Assembly: GCA_016872775.1 (NCBI GenBank)
Contig: VGZA01000002.1
Span: 124,001-188,000 of the forward strand
Direction of reading: 5' to 3'
DNA: 64,000 nucleotides
DNA from: Planctomycetota bacterium
Lineage (GTDB): Bacteria; Planctomycetota; Planctomycetia; Pirellulales; Pirellulaceae
A program made the position numbers and the translations under genes. Below the pieces are notes generated by a model, which was not told where the DNA came from, did not search any database, and saw only the letters and a program-made list of their open reading frames with translations. Below are positions 1 to 9,191 of this stretch, piece by piece; position 1 is the stretch's first letter, and every line of letters begins with the position of its first letter.

Positions 1-642
1 TTGTTGAATTCCCCCACGGCGACCCATTCCGAGCCCGAAGATGCCGAAGTCGAAGTGGCCCGCAAATACGCGCGCCGGATCCAGTCGGAGGCGTTCCGCT
101 GCAAAGGAATTACGGAGAAACTGCTCGATTTCTCCCGGCTGGAAACTCCCGAGCGGCATGCCACCAATCTCACGGAACTTGTCCGGGACATGATCCAGAT
201 GGTACAGACCATCGACGGATATCGCGGCAAGTCGATTGAACTGGAGGCGGAGCAGGACCTGATCTGCACGATCAGCGCGCCGCAAATCAAGCAAGTCGTA
301 CTCAACCTGCTTACCAACGCTCTGGAGAGCATCGATACGGGCGGTCGAGTTCAAGTCCGACTGGCGCGCCTGGCCGACAGCGTCGAGCTGGTGGTTGCGG
401 ACAACGGCTGCGGGATGGCTCCGGAAGTGCTGGCCCATCTCTTCCAGCCGTTCTTCACTCGGCGGCGCGATGGGCATGGCACTGGCCTGGGCTTGTCGAT
501 CACGCACCGTATCATCGATCAGCACCAGGGAACGATCGAAGCGAGCAGCGACGGGCCCCAGCGCGGTTCGACAATGCGAGTCACTTTACCCGTCCAACTG
601 GATCAGGGAGAACATGAAAAACAACATCGCCAAGTCGCCTGA
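1..642 (+). CDS. Sensor histidine kinase, C-terminal part (5' end outside window)
   Basis: This is the end of a two-component sensor kinase that would phosphorylate the regulator encoded next. The visible 213 residues begin in the second helix of the dimerisation domain (about residues 15-47, ending LLDFSR), followed by a full HATPase_c domain. The N box (LNLLTNALES, 101-110), the G1 box (DNGCGM, 134-139) and the G2 box (GHGTGLGL, 158-165) are all present, so ATP binding should be intact. The phosphoacceptor His and any sensor or membrane segments lie before the window. The stop codon sits 29 bases inside the next gene, so the two are translationally coupled and almost certainly form a cognate pair. 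The signal sensed cannot be inferred. Confidence 0.9.
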   Translation: MLNSPTATHSEPEDAEVEVARKYARRIQSEAFRCKGITEKLLDFSRLETPERHATNLTELVRDMIQMVQTIDGYRGKSIELEAEQDLICTISAPQIKQVVLNLLTNALESIDTGGRVQVRLARLADSVELVVADNGCGMAPEVLAHLFQPFFTRRRDGHGTGLGLSITHRIIDQHQGTIEASSDGPQRGSTMRVTLPVQLDQGEHEKQHRQVA

Positions 643-2008
643 CCGCCTGAAAATCCTGTTCGCCGACGACGAACCGTCGATCCAGGACTGCATGAGCATC
701 GAATTGCCGCGGATGGGGCATGCTGTCACCGTTTGCCCGGACGGATTCACGGCCCTGGCAGCACTGGAAAAAAATGCCTACGACTGCCTGCTGGTCGATC
801 TGGACATGCCTGGTATGTCGGGCATGCAGCTTGTCGAGCGTCTCCGGCAGGATTCCCCGGAGACGGAGGCGATCATCCTGACGGGCAAATCCTCGCTCGA
901 CTCGGCCATTGCCGCGTTGCGCCAGGGCGTTTTTGACTATCTGACCAAACCGTGCAAACTGGTGGAACTGGATGCGCTGCTGAAAAGGGTCGCGGAAAAA
1001 CGGGAATTGCGCAACCGCTGCCGTGCCCTGCAGCACCGGCTGGAGCGGATCGAAGGGAAAACCCAATTGATCGGCGACAGTCCACAAATTGCGCAAGTGC
1101 GCGGCCGTATCGCCCGCGTCGCACCCTCGGAATCGACCGTATTGATCCTTGGTGAAACCGGGACAGGCAAGGAACTGGCCGCCCGCGCGGTCCACGAACA
1201 GAGCATGCGCCGCGAAAAACCGTTCGTCGCCATCAACTGTGGCGCGCTGCCGGAATCGCTGATCGAGAGCGAGCTGTTCGGGCACCGCAGAGGCGCATTC
1301 ACCGGCGCGGACGAAAGCCGTGCGGGACTTTTCGAGGTCGCTCATGGAGGCACCCTCTTCCTTGACGAGATCGGTGAACTGCCCAAACCGATGCAAGCCA
1401 AGCTCCTGCGCGTGCTCGAAACCGGCGACTTGCGGCGTGTTGGAGAAAACCAGTCGATTCAGGTCGACGTCCGAGTGATCTGCGCCACGCACAGGAACCT
1501 GGAACAGATGGTGGAACAGGGGGATTTCCGCGAGGATTTGATGTTCCGCATCAATACCTTCGAGATCACTCTGCCGTCGTTGCGCGAACGGCCGGACGAC
1601 ATCCGCGGTCTGGCGGAGCATCTCTACCGGCGCTTCCGGCCGATGGTAAATCCACGAAACGGCTCGCTTTTCAGTCCCGAAGCGATCGATTACCTGCTTT
1701 CCCATTCCTGGCCGGGCAACGTGCGCGAACTGGCCAACGTCATCGAACATGCCTTGATTCTCTGCGATCAGCCTCCAGTGCTGCTGGAACACCTGCCGCC
1801 GCGGCTGGCTACGAGAAAAAGCAGGAGCCGAAGTAGCCGCAGCGCATTCGGACCGATAACGCTGCAAAAGCTGGAAATGCAAGCCATTCTGGAAGCGGTC
1901 GATCGCCACGGCGGAAACAAACCGGCCGCCGCCGAGGAATTGGGGATCAGCGTGAAGACGCTCTATAACCGGCTCAGCCAGATCAGCACCCTGGAAAAGT
2001 CGGCTTGA
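614..2008 (+). CDS. NtrC-family sigma-54-dependent response regulator
   Basis: A 464-residue transcription activator with three domains in the usual order. The N-terminal receiver has acidic residues D18/D19 and a likely phosphoacceptor D62 (VDLDMP). The central AAA+ sigma-54 interaction domain has a Walker A (GETGTGKE, about 178-185) and the sigma-54 contact loop GAFTGA (about 225-230). A C-terminal Fis-type helix-turn-helix occupies about 420-460. The ATG at 614 is chosen because the receiver begins just after it; the same open frame extends further upstream only by overlapping the kinase. It should activate sigma-54 promoters when phosphorylated by the upstream kinase. Target genes are unknown. 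The stop lies one base from the end of the convergent lipoprotein gene. Confidence 0.93.
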   Translation: MKNNIAKSPDRLKILFADDEPSIQDCMSIELPRMGHAVTVCPDGFTALAALEKNAYDCLLVDLDMPGMSGMQLVERLRQDSPETEAIILTGKSSLDSAIAALRQGVFDYLTKPCKLVELDALLKRVAEKRELRNRCRALQHRLERIEGKTQLIGDSPQIAQVRGRIARVAPSESTVLILGETGTGKELAARAVHEQSMRREKPFVAINCGALPESLIESELFGHRRGAFTGADESRAGLFEVAHGGTLFLDEIGELPKPMQAKLLRVLETGDLRRVGENQSIQVDVRVICATHRNLEQMVEQGDFREDLMFRINTFEITLPSLRERPDDIRGLAEHLYRRFRPMVNPRNGSLFSPEAIDYLLSHSWPGNVRELANVIEHALILCDQPPVLLEHLPPRLATRKSRSRSSRSAFGPITLQKLEMQAILEAVDRHGGNKPAAAEELGISVKTLYNRLSQISTLEKSA

Positions 2009-2009
2009 T

Positions 2010-2513
2010 CTACCGGGTAAGCATGCTTCGGATCGGACTGACTTTGGAGAGCATGTCGTCGACGATCGTCGACGGGTCTTCCTTGATAATCAGAACATCT
2101 CCCGGAAGGATCTGATAATCGCACTGGGGGTCGACTTTTCGTTTGCCCCGATCGCAACTTACGGCCATTTTTGTCCAGCGTCCCTGCGGAGTTTTTCGCG
2201 TCAGCTCCACGTTCATGCGGCTGTACTTTTTCCAGGCGCCGGCCTTTTCCATCGCCTGCTGCACATGGAACGCATCCCCTTCCAGCGCAATCTTGACGGG
2301 CTGCGGAGCGGCCGAAGGCGAGCGAAATTCGACCGTGGCGCTCGGCCTGGAGGCGTTTGGCCCGGGCGGGCTGCTCGCCGACATAGCGCCTTTCGCCCGT
2401 GCGTCGGCGAATACGGCCTTGTCGGCATCGAGGGCATTACAGCCGACCGCCAGAAGTCCCGTCAAAAGTAAGAGCGTACCCGCCATCCGACGAAGAGGGT
2501 TGGAGTTTCGCAT
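2010..2513 (-). CDS. Putative lipoprotein with a C-terminal SLBB/beta-grasp-like segment
   Basis: A 167-residue exported protein. The N-terminus has a basic stretch, a hydrophobic core and a lipobox-like site (LLAVGC) about 20-25 residues in, so lipid attachment is likely. A low-complexity Ala/Pro/Ser linker follows. The last 90 residues, with the pattern YQILPGDVLIIKED near the end, resemble the soluble ligand-binding/polysaccharide-export type domains common in planctomycete exported proteins. That assignment rests on pattern only. The ATG at 2513 was chosen because it starts a sound signal peptide, while the frame continues upstream without one. It is divergent from pyrB across about 200 bases and convergent with the NtrC-type gene. 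Confidence 0.75.
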   Translation of the reverse strand: MRNSNPLRRMAGTLLLLTGLLAVGCNALDADKAVFADARAKGAMSASSPPGPNASRPSATVEFRSPSAAPQPVKIALEGDAFHVQQAMEKAGAWKKYSRMNVELTRKTPQGRWTKMAVSCDRGKRKVDPQCDYQILPGDVLIIKEDPSTIVDDMLSKVSPIRSMLTR

Positions 2514-2721
2514 GTTCGCCTCGCAAACTGAATGGGCCACCAAACCGATATCGCCACCCCCATGACTGGCCCTATTATCGGTACAATCGATACGGTCCTT
2601 GAGTCGATCATTCCGAATTTTCTTCCGCCGTGACAACGTTTGGCGTTCGCGGTTCAGTCCGCGGCGGCTTGATTGCGGTGAATTGCGACGGTTAGAATCG
2701 GAAAAACCCGACGGGATTCCC

Positions 2722-3681
2722 ATGACGACTGCCAGCACCGATTTTGCCTCCGTTCCGCAGACCTGGCGCCGGTCTCACTTGCTGGACTTGGAGAGTCTGA
2801 CGACGGACGAGCTGCACCTGGTGCTGGAAACGGCCGCTCAGTTCAAAGAGGCGACCGCCGGTTGTGCCCGAAAGATCTCGGTCCTGCCCGGCAAGACGGT
2901 CTGTAATCTGTTCTTCGAAAACTCGACGCGAACGCGCACCAGTTTTTCCCTTGCCGCCAAGCGGCTGGGCGCGGAAACGGTGGAGTTTTCGGCGACCGGC
3001 AGCAGCGTCTCCAAGGGCGAGACATTCATCGATACGGCGAAGAACATCGAGGCGATGAACGTCGACGCGATCGTCATCCGCCATCATACCCCCGGCACGC
3101 CCCACCTGTTGGCGCAAAATGTCCACTGCGGCGTAATCAACGCCGGCGACGGTCCCCACGAACATCCAACCCAAGGCCTGCTCGACATCCTCACGATCCG
3201 GGAACACCGGGGGGATCTGGCCGGATTGACGGTGGCACTGGTGGGTGACATCGCCCATAGCCGAACCGCGCGATCCAATATCTGGGGGCTGAAGAAACTG
3301 GGGGCTCACGTGATCGTCTGCGGCCCTGCCACGCTCGTCGCGCGCGACTGGGAAAAACTCGGAATCGAAGTCGCGTACAGCCTCGACGATATTCTTCCGC
3401 GCTGCGATGTGCTGAACCTGTTGCGGATTCAGTTCGAGCGTCAAACGACGCGCCCCTTCCCCTCGGTGCGCGAATATGCGCTGCTTTACGCAATGAACCG
3501 CGAACGGATCAGCCGCGCCAAGAAGGATATCCTGATCATGGCGCCGGGACCGATCAATCGGGGCGTGGAAATCACTCCCGAGGTTGCGGACGGACCGCAC
3601 TCCGTGATTCTCGACCAGGTGACCAACGGGCTGGCAGTGCGGATGGCGGTGCTCTGGCTCACGATTGGTAATCACGTCTGA
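2722..3681 (+). CDS. pyrB: Aspartate carbamoyltransferase catalytic subunit
   Basis: Catalyses carbamoyl phosphate plus aspartate to N-carbamoylaspartate, the committed step of pyrimidine synthesis. The 319-residue length is normal for the catalytic chain. The carbamoyl phosphate motif STRTRTS is at about 67-73, HPTQGLLD at about 147-154, and the C-terminal GPINRGVEI is present. The ATG at 2722 is preferred because family N-termini begin shortly before the conserved helix; an open frame continues upstream to 2599 but looks non-coding. The downstream neighbour is a degenerate dihydroorotase. That pairing matches organisms in which an inactive dihydroorotase chain forms a dodecamer with ATCase (known from Pseudomonas-type enzymes). 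No pyrI-like regulatory chain is seen here. Confidence 0.95.
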   Translation: MTTASTDFASVPQTWRRSHLLDLESLTTDELHLVLETAAQFKEATAGCARKISVLPGKTVCNLFFENSTRTRTSFSLAAKRLGAETVEFSATGSSVSKGETFIDTAKNIEAMNVDAIVIRHHTPGTPHLLAQNVHCGVINAGDGPHEHPTQGLLDILTIREHRGDLAGLTVALVGDIAHSRTARSNIWGLKKLGAHVIVCGPATLVARDWEKLGIEVAYSLDDILPRCDVLNLLRIQFERQTTRPFPSVREYALLYAMNRERISRAKKDILIMAPGPINRGVEITPEVADGPHSVILDQVTNGLAVRMAVLWLTIGNHV

Positions 3682-3738
3682 ATTTTTGTCCGACGGCTAC
3701 CGCCGCGGAATTTCACCAGCAACGGAAGGAACGCCGGC

Positions 3739-5010
3739 ATGGGATCGCTCTGTATCCGCAACGGCCGCGTGATCGATCCCAGTCAGGGAATGGACCGCGT
3801 CACGAATCTCCGCATCGAAGGCGGCCGCATCTCCGCCTTTGACGCCGTACCCGGTATCCACGACCGGATCATCGACGCCAGCGGCTACGTGGTGGCCCCG
3901 GGATTGATCGATCTGCAGGTGGAATTGCGCGAGCCGGGCTGCGAGGAAGACGAGACAATTGAGACGGGAACCGCGGCGGCACTCGCCGGGGGATACACTT
4001 CCATCGCCTGCCTGCCGAATACCGACCCGCCAATCGACACACAGGCCAGCGTGGAATTCGTTCGCCAGAAAGCCGCGCGGGCGCATCACTGTAACGTCTT
4101 CGTCATCGCCTGCGTGAGCAAAAATCGCGAAGGCAAGGAACTGGCCGAGATCGGCTCGCTGGTCGAAGCCGGCGCGGTCGGGTTCAGTGACGCCGGCCGA
4201 CCAATACAGAATGCCGAACTGTTGCGTCGAGCCCTCGAATATTGCCTGATGTTCGACAAGCCGATCTTCAGTCATCCCGAAATGACGGAGTTGACCCATG
4301 GTGGCATCATGCACGAAGGCATGACATCGCTGGTCCTGGGACTCGCTGGAATGCCCGCCGCGGCCGAGGATCTGATGGTCGGGCGGGACTTGCGGTTGGC
4401 CGAATCTACCGGCGGCCGCATCCACTTGATCGACATCTCCAGCGCGGGAAGTGTCGAACTGATCCGGCGGGCAAAAGCCAGAGGGTTGCATGTGTCAGCA
4501 TCGATCTGTATGCCCAACCTGGTCTTTACCGACGAACGGCTGCGGACATTCGACGCCAATTACAAGGTCAACCCGCCCCTTCGATCGCAGGACCACCTCG
4601 ACGCCTGTGTCGCGGGTTTGGCCGACGACACCATCGAAGTGATCGCCAGCGGACATGCTCCTCGCGCCTCGGAAAAGAAAATGCGCGAACTTGATCAGGC
4701 GCCGTTCGGCATGATCAATCTGGAAACGACTTTGTCGCTGGTGATCACGCGCCTGATCGACACCGGATTGCTCGATTGGCCGCAAGCGATCGCCAAACTA
4801 TCGACAAATCCGGCTCGGGTGCTGGGACTGAAAAGCAAAGGCAGTCTGCGCATCGGCGCCGATGCGGACGTGGTCGTCATCGATCCCGAGGCGACCTGGC
4901 TGGTCGATGCTCAACGATTTCGCTCGCGAAGCTCCAATACGCCTCTGATCGGCAGCCAACTCAAAGGACGCGCGATTCACGTCATTGTGGCCGGCGAAGT
5001 GAAGCTGTAG
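3739..5010 (+). CDS. Dihydroorotase homologue lacking metal ligands (PyrC'/PyrX-like)
   Basis: A 423-residue member of the type I dihydroorotase family, starting 57 bases after pyrB. The overall fold is clear (APGLID, LREPG, ETGT, LPNT motifs). The metal-binding HxH that should follow the first motif reads Q60-V-E62. The later SDDG reads SDAG. The His after the fourth strand is replaced in LIDISSAG. The catalytic Asp in the TSDHAPH-type motif is Gly305 (SGHAPR). An active zinc site therefore cannot form in the usual way. Non-catalytic dihydroorotase chains are known to support ATCase assembly, and adjacency to pyrB makes that role the best inference. A functional pyrC should exist elsewhere in the genome. 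Confidence 0.88.
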   Translation: MGSLCIRNGRVIDPSQGMDRVTNLRIEGGRISAFDAVPGIHDRIIDASGYVVAPGLIDLQVELREPGCEEDETIETGTAAALAGGYTSIACLPNTDPPIDTQASVEFVRQKAARAHHCNVFVIACVSKNREGKELAEIGSLVEAGAVGFSDAGRPIQNAELLRRALEYCLMFDKPIFSHPEMTELTHGGIMHEGMTSLVLGLAGMPAAAEDLMVGRDLRLAESTGGRIHLIDISSAGSVELIRRAKARGLHVSASICMPNLVFTDERLRTFDANYKVNPPLRSQDHLDACVAGLADDTIEVIASGHAPRASEKKMRELDQAPFGMINLETTLSLVITRLIDTGLLDWPQAIAKLSTNPARVLGLKSKGSLRIGADADVVVIDPEATWLVDAQRFRSRSSNTPLIGSQLKGRAIHVIVAGEVKL

Positions 5011-5140
5011 CCGCTGCCACTCGATCGCAACGATTTTTCGCCGCTTCGTCTCGGCCTCGGTGACGTCGGTTCGTGTCGGTAAACCGGTAGTGGCACACCG
5101 CACGAGGCTTGCGGCCCCCGCTGCGGGCAATGTCAACGAT

Positions 5141-5860
5141 TCAGTACGCCGATTCTCCATAGCGACCGTAATTCGGTCCATCAATCCCCAGACGCATTTT
5201 GAATTCCTCGAATTGATCGCTGTACGCTTCTTTCGAGGAGTGGATATGTTCCGCCTCGGTGACGAACTTGATGTCGTTCTTGCACGCGACGCCGGCCTGC
5301 TGCAAGATTGATTCGAACGGTCGCAGCGGCTTGCCGTAGACGATCAGCAGTTTATGTTCGTCGAATTGCACTTCCTGGGGAATCGCAGGATTGAGGACCG
5401 CGATCCCGGTGCATCCGTCGTTGAGCAACAAGTCTTCATAGTCGTAGAGAATGCTCTGCAGCACCGGCATGTCGATATGTTCGCGGTAGAGGTCGACGTG
5501 CCCTTTTCCGTCGCGATGGTGGCTGGTTTCCAGTACCACGTCGACTTCGGTGCCCAGTGGATCGAGCAGCTCGATGAACAGATCGAACAGCCGATCGGCC
5601 GAAGCCGCGGCCATCAGTACCGGTACGGTCGATTTCGATTCCTCATCGCGGTAGACGTCGTGTCGGTAGCCTTGACTCGGAACGACTTTCAGGTCGTACG
5701 ACGGTCGAACGGCCTGCGAAAGCAAGAAGTCACCGTAGCGTTCCACGCACAAATGGGCTTCCAGTTCCTCTTCACTCACGCTCTCAAAACTGCTGTTTCG
5801 GACTTGGGAGGTGGCCCCCTCATGAAACACGTTCCGAAAAAATCGCTTCAGGAAGCCCAT
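5141..5860 (-). CDS. Conserved hypothetical protein, 239 aa
   Basis: I do not recognise a named family. The protein has no signal peptide or membrane segment. The basic N-terminus (MGFLKRFFRNVF) is amphipathic and the rest is a mixed alpha/beta acidic sequence rich in Asp/Glu. It ends in a Tyr/Gly-rich tail (GPNYGRYGESAY). The frame fills the space between the dihydroorotase homologue and the transglutaminase with no competing convincing gene, and amino-acid use is that of a real soluble protein. It is convergent with the upstream gene and divergent from the transglutaminase gene. Confidence 0.75.
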   Translation of the reverse strand: MGFLKRFFRNVFHEGATSQVRNSSFESVSEEELEAHLCVERYGDFLLSQAVRPSYDLKVVPSQGYRHDVYRDEESKSTVPVLMAAASADRLFDLFIELLDPLGTEVDVVLETSHHRDGKGHVDLYREHIDMPVLQSILYDYEDLLLNDGCTGIAVLNPAIPQEVQFDEHKLLIVYGKPLRPFESILQQAGVACKNDIKFVTEAEHIHSSKEAYSDQFEEFKMRLGIDGPNYGRYGESAY

Positions 5861-6200
5861 GCTCGACCTCGGTCTCAGGTTCCAGGAGAATTGAATCGTC
5901 GTTGGTGGTGCGGGTGGCGGGGAGTTCGGGCAACTGGGGCAAACACTATCAAACCTAGTTCATCGGGCGCTGAAAATAACTTTCCGGCATCTTGCCCAGA
6001 CGATCCGTCTCGCCGCGGCAGCGACAAATCCGTTACAATCGCTCCCGGCCCCCGGCGTAACGGTTGACCGGGTCATCCGAAACCGGTACCCCGGCGAAAA
6101 ATCTCCGATGCCTCGCCGGTGGTCGGGTCGCGGACAGGCAAATCTAGCATCTGGTTCGTGGCCGGATCGAATTCGGACTAAATTACGGATCAAGGGACCG
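5861..6200. other. Divergent intergenic region, no gene seen
   Basis: A 340-base gap between the minus-strand hypothetical gene and the plus-strand transglutaminase gene. Promoters for both presumably lie here, but I see no confident -35/-10 pair, riboswitch or repeat. Confidence 0.4.
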
Positions 6201-7868
6201 ATGAACCAATCCGCAGGCAGGCGATTCGTCGCAAAAAAGGACCGTCGGAAGCGCGCAGGAATTGCGGCGGATCGGATCGGTCGCGCGCTGGTGCTGGCGT
6301 TGATGGTCGCAGCCCTGGGGGGCTGGCAGTGGCCGCGGCTTCCTGAGGTGAGTGCGTCGGAAACCGCGTCGCCGCAAGAGGAAGGCAACCCGCAGCCATC
6401 CCGATTTACGCGGGCTGCCGGCGAGACCTGGGACGTCTTGAAAATCGGATCGAAAAAAGTCGGTTCTCAGTCGACGTCGATTCGGCCGCTGGTGAGGAAC
6501 GGGCGACCGCTCGTCGAAATCCGATCCACGCAGCGGTTATCGATAACACGATTCGAACAAACGACGGAACAGAGTCTGGAGTCGGTCTGGCTAGAAACCC
6601 CCGCAGGGGAATTGGTCGAATTCGAAACGACGGAACGAACGGGGCGCGAACGGACCAGGACTCAGGCGGTGGTACGCGACAAGAAAATCCTGTTTACGGT
6701 GGAGACAACCGGTAAATCGGAGCGAAGCGAAATGGAGTGGCCGGATCCGCAGGCCGGCTGGTACCGGGTGGAACATCGGTTGGCCAACGAACCGCTGCGG
6801 CCGGGCGAACGCCGCGAATTGCGGGTGCTCATGCCGATCGTGAACCAGGTGGCGTCCGTGGAATTACAGGCGATTGAAGTCGAGACAACAAACCTGCTCG
6901 ATCAACCGCGCGAATTGTTGCGCATCCATCGTAAGGACCGACTTGGAAGTACCGAACTGGTTTCGGTCGCCTGGATGGATGCCGCAGGTGCCATCCTGAA
7001 AACGCTTGTCCCGGGCCTTGGCCTGGAAACGCATCGTGCCACGCGGGAGATTGCCGAATCGAGCAAGGATCGGGGTGGATTTGACCTGGGAGCGGCGACG
7101 GTCGTCAAGCTGGATCGTCCCTTGACGGCCCCCCATCTACGCGAGAAAGTCGTGTACCGCGCGACGCTTGACGGAAATAGCGCCGAACGGATCTTCGCGG
7201 AGGGGGCCAGCCAGTCGGTTCGACCGATCAACGATCGCCAGGTGGAAATCACCGTACGCGCCCTCCGACCGTCAACGCGCCTTGAAGTCGACACCGAACC
7301 CGAACCCACCGACGACGATCGGAACGCCAACAGCTGGATTCAATCCGACGATCGACGGATCCTGGAGATGGCAGAACAGGCCTGCGGCGACGAGAGCAAC
7401 GCCTGGGTAGCAGCCTGCCGGCTGGAAAAGTACGTGCGCAGCCAGGTCCGCACCAAGAGTTTCTCGCAGGCGTTTCTGTCCGCGGCCGAAGTGGCCCGAT
7501 CGGGGGAAGGTGACTGTACCGAACACGCGGTCCTGCTGGCGGCGCTCTGCCGCGCCCGGAAAATTCCTGCTCGGGTTGCAATCGGGCTTGTCTACTATCC
7601 GCCCGCCACCGGTTTTGCCTACCATATGTGGAACGAAGTTTGGGTCACGGACCGATGGATCCCGCTGGACGCTACGCTTGGGAACGGCGGTATCGGCGGC
7701 GGGCACCTGAAGCTGGCAACGTCGAATCTCAAGGGAAGCGACAGCCGAGCCGTGTTTTTGCCGGTTTCCCAGCTGCTCGGACGGCTTAGATTGGAACTCG
7801 TCGATGCGTCGGTCGTACCCGACCAGCCACCGAATCGCGGCCAGGGCCCGTTACCCGAACGCCGTTAA
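6201..7868 (+). CDS. Exported transglutaminase-like protein
   Basis: A 555-residue protein with a basic N-terminus and one hydrophobic segment (about 29-45), so it is exported or membrane-anchored. About 370 residues of beta-rich sequence precede a transglutaminase-core domain. The catalytic triad is complete: C439 (GDCTEHA), H475 (YHMWNEVW) and D490 (IPLDATLG). Such bacterial proteins may act as peptidases or cross-linkers; the substrate is not inferable. The ATG at 6201 is chosen over upstream in-frame codons because it places the signal segment near the N-terminus. It lies about 150 bases upstream of the ubiquitin-like operon on the same strand, but nothing in the sequence ties it to that system. 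Confidence 0.85.
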   Translation: MNQSAGRRFVAKKDRRKRAGIAADRIGRALVLALMVAALGGWQWPRLPEVSASETASPQEEGNPQPSRFTRAAGETWDVLKIGSKKVGSQSTSIRPLVRNGRPLVEIRSTQRLSITRFEQTTEQSLESVWLETPAGELVEFETTERTGRERTRTQAVVRDKKILFTVETTGKSERSEMEWPDPQAGWYRVEHRLANEPLRPGERRELRVLMPIVNQVASVELQAIEVETTNLLDQPRELLRIHRKDRLGSTELVSVAWMDAAGAILKTLVPGLGLETHRATREIAESSKDRGGFDLGAATVVKLDRPLTAPHLREKVVYRATLDGNSAERIFAEGASQSVRPINDRQVEITVRALRPSTRLEVDTEPEPTDDDRNANSWIQSDDRRILEMAEQACGDESNAWVAACRLEKYVRSQVRTKSFSQAFLSAAEVARSGEGDCTEHAVLLAALCRARKIPARVAIGLVYYPPATGFAYHMWNEVWVTDRWIPLDATLGNGGIGGGHLKLATSNLKGSDSRAVFLPVSQLLGRLRLELVDASVVPDQPPNRGQGPLPERR

Positions 7869-8010
7869 AGGGGGTTGACCGGTCCGTGGCCCAAGATCGT
7901 CGCCCCGGCAACGAATATATGCCATATGCCCTAATAGCGACATTCGCCGCAGGCAATCTACACCAGGTAACGCAGTCATCGGGGCCTGCCACCAGGGACC
8001 ACCACCGAGA

Positions 8011-8018
8011 GGGGGGAG
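8011..8018 (+). promoter_or_regulatory. Strong ribosome binding site of the Ubl gene
   Basis: A purine run (GGGGGGAG) ends three bases before the ATG at 8022 and fixes the start of the small ubiquitin-like protein. The 153-base stretch before the gene (7869-8021) must hold the operon promoter unless transcription reads through from the transglutaminase gene. I could not find a convincing sigma-70 pair in it. Confidence 0.6.
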
Positions 8019-8021
8019 AAT

Positions 8022-8327
8022 ATGACGGGGACGGAAGAGCGTAAAGGAACGCGAGTGACGTTTCTGGATCAGACGGGTGCCAAGTCGGTCGACGCGATCA
8101 TTGCTGACGGGGTACCGGTAAAACGGATCTTGCCCAACATTATCACGAAAATGAGCCTTCCCGTGATGGGACCGGACGGGCAGCCAATGAGTTACAGCCT
8201 GGACCACAAGGAGGGGGGGGTACGGCTGCGCGAGGATCAGACGTTGCCCAAAGCGCGGGTCAATGATGGCGACCATTTGATCGTTTATCCTGAGATTGTC
8301 GCTGGTTCTAACTGCCGACGTGATTGA
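8022..8327 (+). CDS. YukD-like ubiquitin-like protein (modifier of the operon)
   Basis: A 101-residue protein with a predicted beta-grasp pattern: strand (RVTFLD), strand (VDAIIADGVPV), helix (KRILPNIITKM), then SYSLDHKEGG, VRLREDQTL and the final NDGDHLIVYP, as in EsaB/YukD and ubiquitin. It heads the conjugation operon, so it is the expected modifier. The C-terminus is EIVAGSNCRRD: there is no Gly-Gly. If it is conjugated, either a JAMM peptidase trims it after the single Gly (VAG) or an atypical C-terminus is used. Burroughs and colleagues proposed that YukD-like Ubls are conjugated by bacterial E1/E2/RING systems. The fold is inferred from sequence pattern, not alignment. Confidence 0.85.
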   Translation: MTGTEERKGTRVTFLDQTGAKSVDAIIADGVPVKRILPNIITKMSLPVMGPDGQPMSYSLDHKEGGVRLREDQTLPKARVNDGDHLIVYPEIVAGSNCRRD

Positions 8328-8454
8328 GTTGGCGGCCTGTTGACCTAGCGGCCTGTGGGAGATGGCGGCCCGATTAAGATAGAGGAGCCTGGTCGTCGTG
8401 GAGCAGGACCCGGAACGCGTGATTCCCAGGTCTTCTCGAGGAGCGTCGTCGAAC

Positions 8455-9135
8455 ATGCACGAATCGCCAAGACTGCGTCGCTTGCGGAACGACTTGAAAG
8501 TAATGCAGGCATTGCAGGAGGAGAGTTCGATCTTTCGCTTCTATACTCCTGGGTCGACGTTTGAAGGGGGGCCGGAGAACTACGTATTGCATTTCCATGG
8601 CACGGGACTTTGGCGCCCGGAGGGAACGATCGACGTCTTGCCGAGATTCGAACACGAGGTGCGCATCCATTTGGGCGCGTCGTATCCGCGTATGATGCCC
8701 GAATTGACCTGGAAGACACCGATATTTCACCCCAATATTTCGGCCAGCGGAATTGTCTGCCTTGGCGGGTATGGCACACACTGGGCGCCCAGCCTGCAAC
8801 TGGACGAATTGGCCCGCATGCTGTGGGAGATGGTCCGCTATGCAAATTACGACGTCAACAGTCCCTACAATCGTGAAGCGGCCTATTGGGTCAAGGCGCA
8901 GACCCGATTACGTTTTCCGGTCGACCCGCGACCATTACGGGATCGTTTGCAGGTGGATCCTTCCGGTTCCCGCCATGGCGGATTGGTGACCAATCGACCG
9001 GACGTGCGGGTCGATACGCCTGCCGCGCCGGAAGTTCAATTTTTGGACTCGAAGCGCCGCCCGGAGATCGTGGATGCCGAGATCATCGACGACCCGCGCG
9101 CCATGTCGATGCCAGACATTGTCTTTATCGACTGA
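8455..9135 (+). CDS. E2-like ubiquitin-conjugating enzyme, catalytically intact
   Basis: A 226-residue UBC-fold protein strikingly close to eukaryotic E2s: YPRMMPELTW, then HPN at 92-94, catalytic C102 eight residues after the Asn (GIVCLGG) and the downstream HWAPSL with W110. It should accept the Ubl from the E1 as a thioester. The tail (about 165-226) goes beyond the fold and ends in PDIVFID, a SUMO-interacting-motif-like stretch. Two starts are possible. A GTG at 8398 and the ATG at 8455 each follow a GAGGAG at 10-11 bases. The ATG is preferred because it aligns the N-terminal helix with that of the paralogue at 12307. Confidence 0.93.
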   Translation: MHESPRLRRLRNDLKVMQALQEESSIFRFYTPGSTFEGGPENYVLHFHGTGLWRPEGTIDVLPRFEHEVRIHLGASYPRMMPELTWKTPIFHPNISASGIVCLGGYGTHWAPSLQLDELARMLWEMVRYANYDVNSPYNREAAYWVKAQTRLRFPVDPRPLRDRLQVDPSGSRHGGLVTNRPDVRVDTPAAPEVQFLDSKRRPEIVDAEIIDDPRAMSMPDIVFID

Positions 9136-9191
9136 AGGTCCTTATCGACTAACGTATTGTCCGGCGCGGGCAGTTTGACTTGGGGCTGGCG

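Noticed and set aside
581-1909. Long open frame on the minus strand opposite the NtrC-type gene (442 codons)
   Set aside because: It is antisense to three well-conserved domains; its translation has no domain and a composition typical of shadow frames in GC-rich DNA.
6201-7868. Transglutaminase as part of the ubiquitin-like pathway
   Set aside because: It has an export segment and a separate 153-base gap with its own ribosome site downstream; nothing links its triad to Ubl chemistry.
8398-8454. GTG start for the active E2, 19 codons upstream
   Set aside because: Not excluded, since it also has GAGGAG upstream, but alignment with the paralogous E2 variant fits the ATG at 8455 better.
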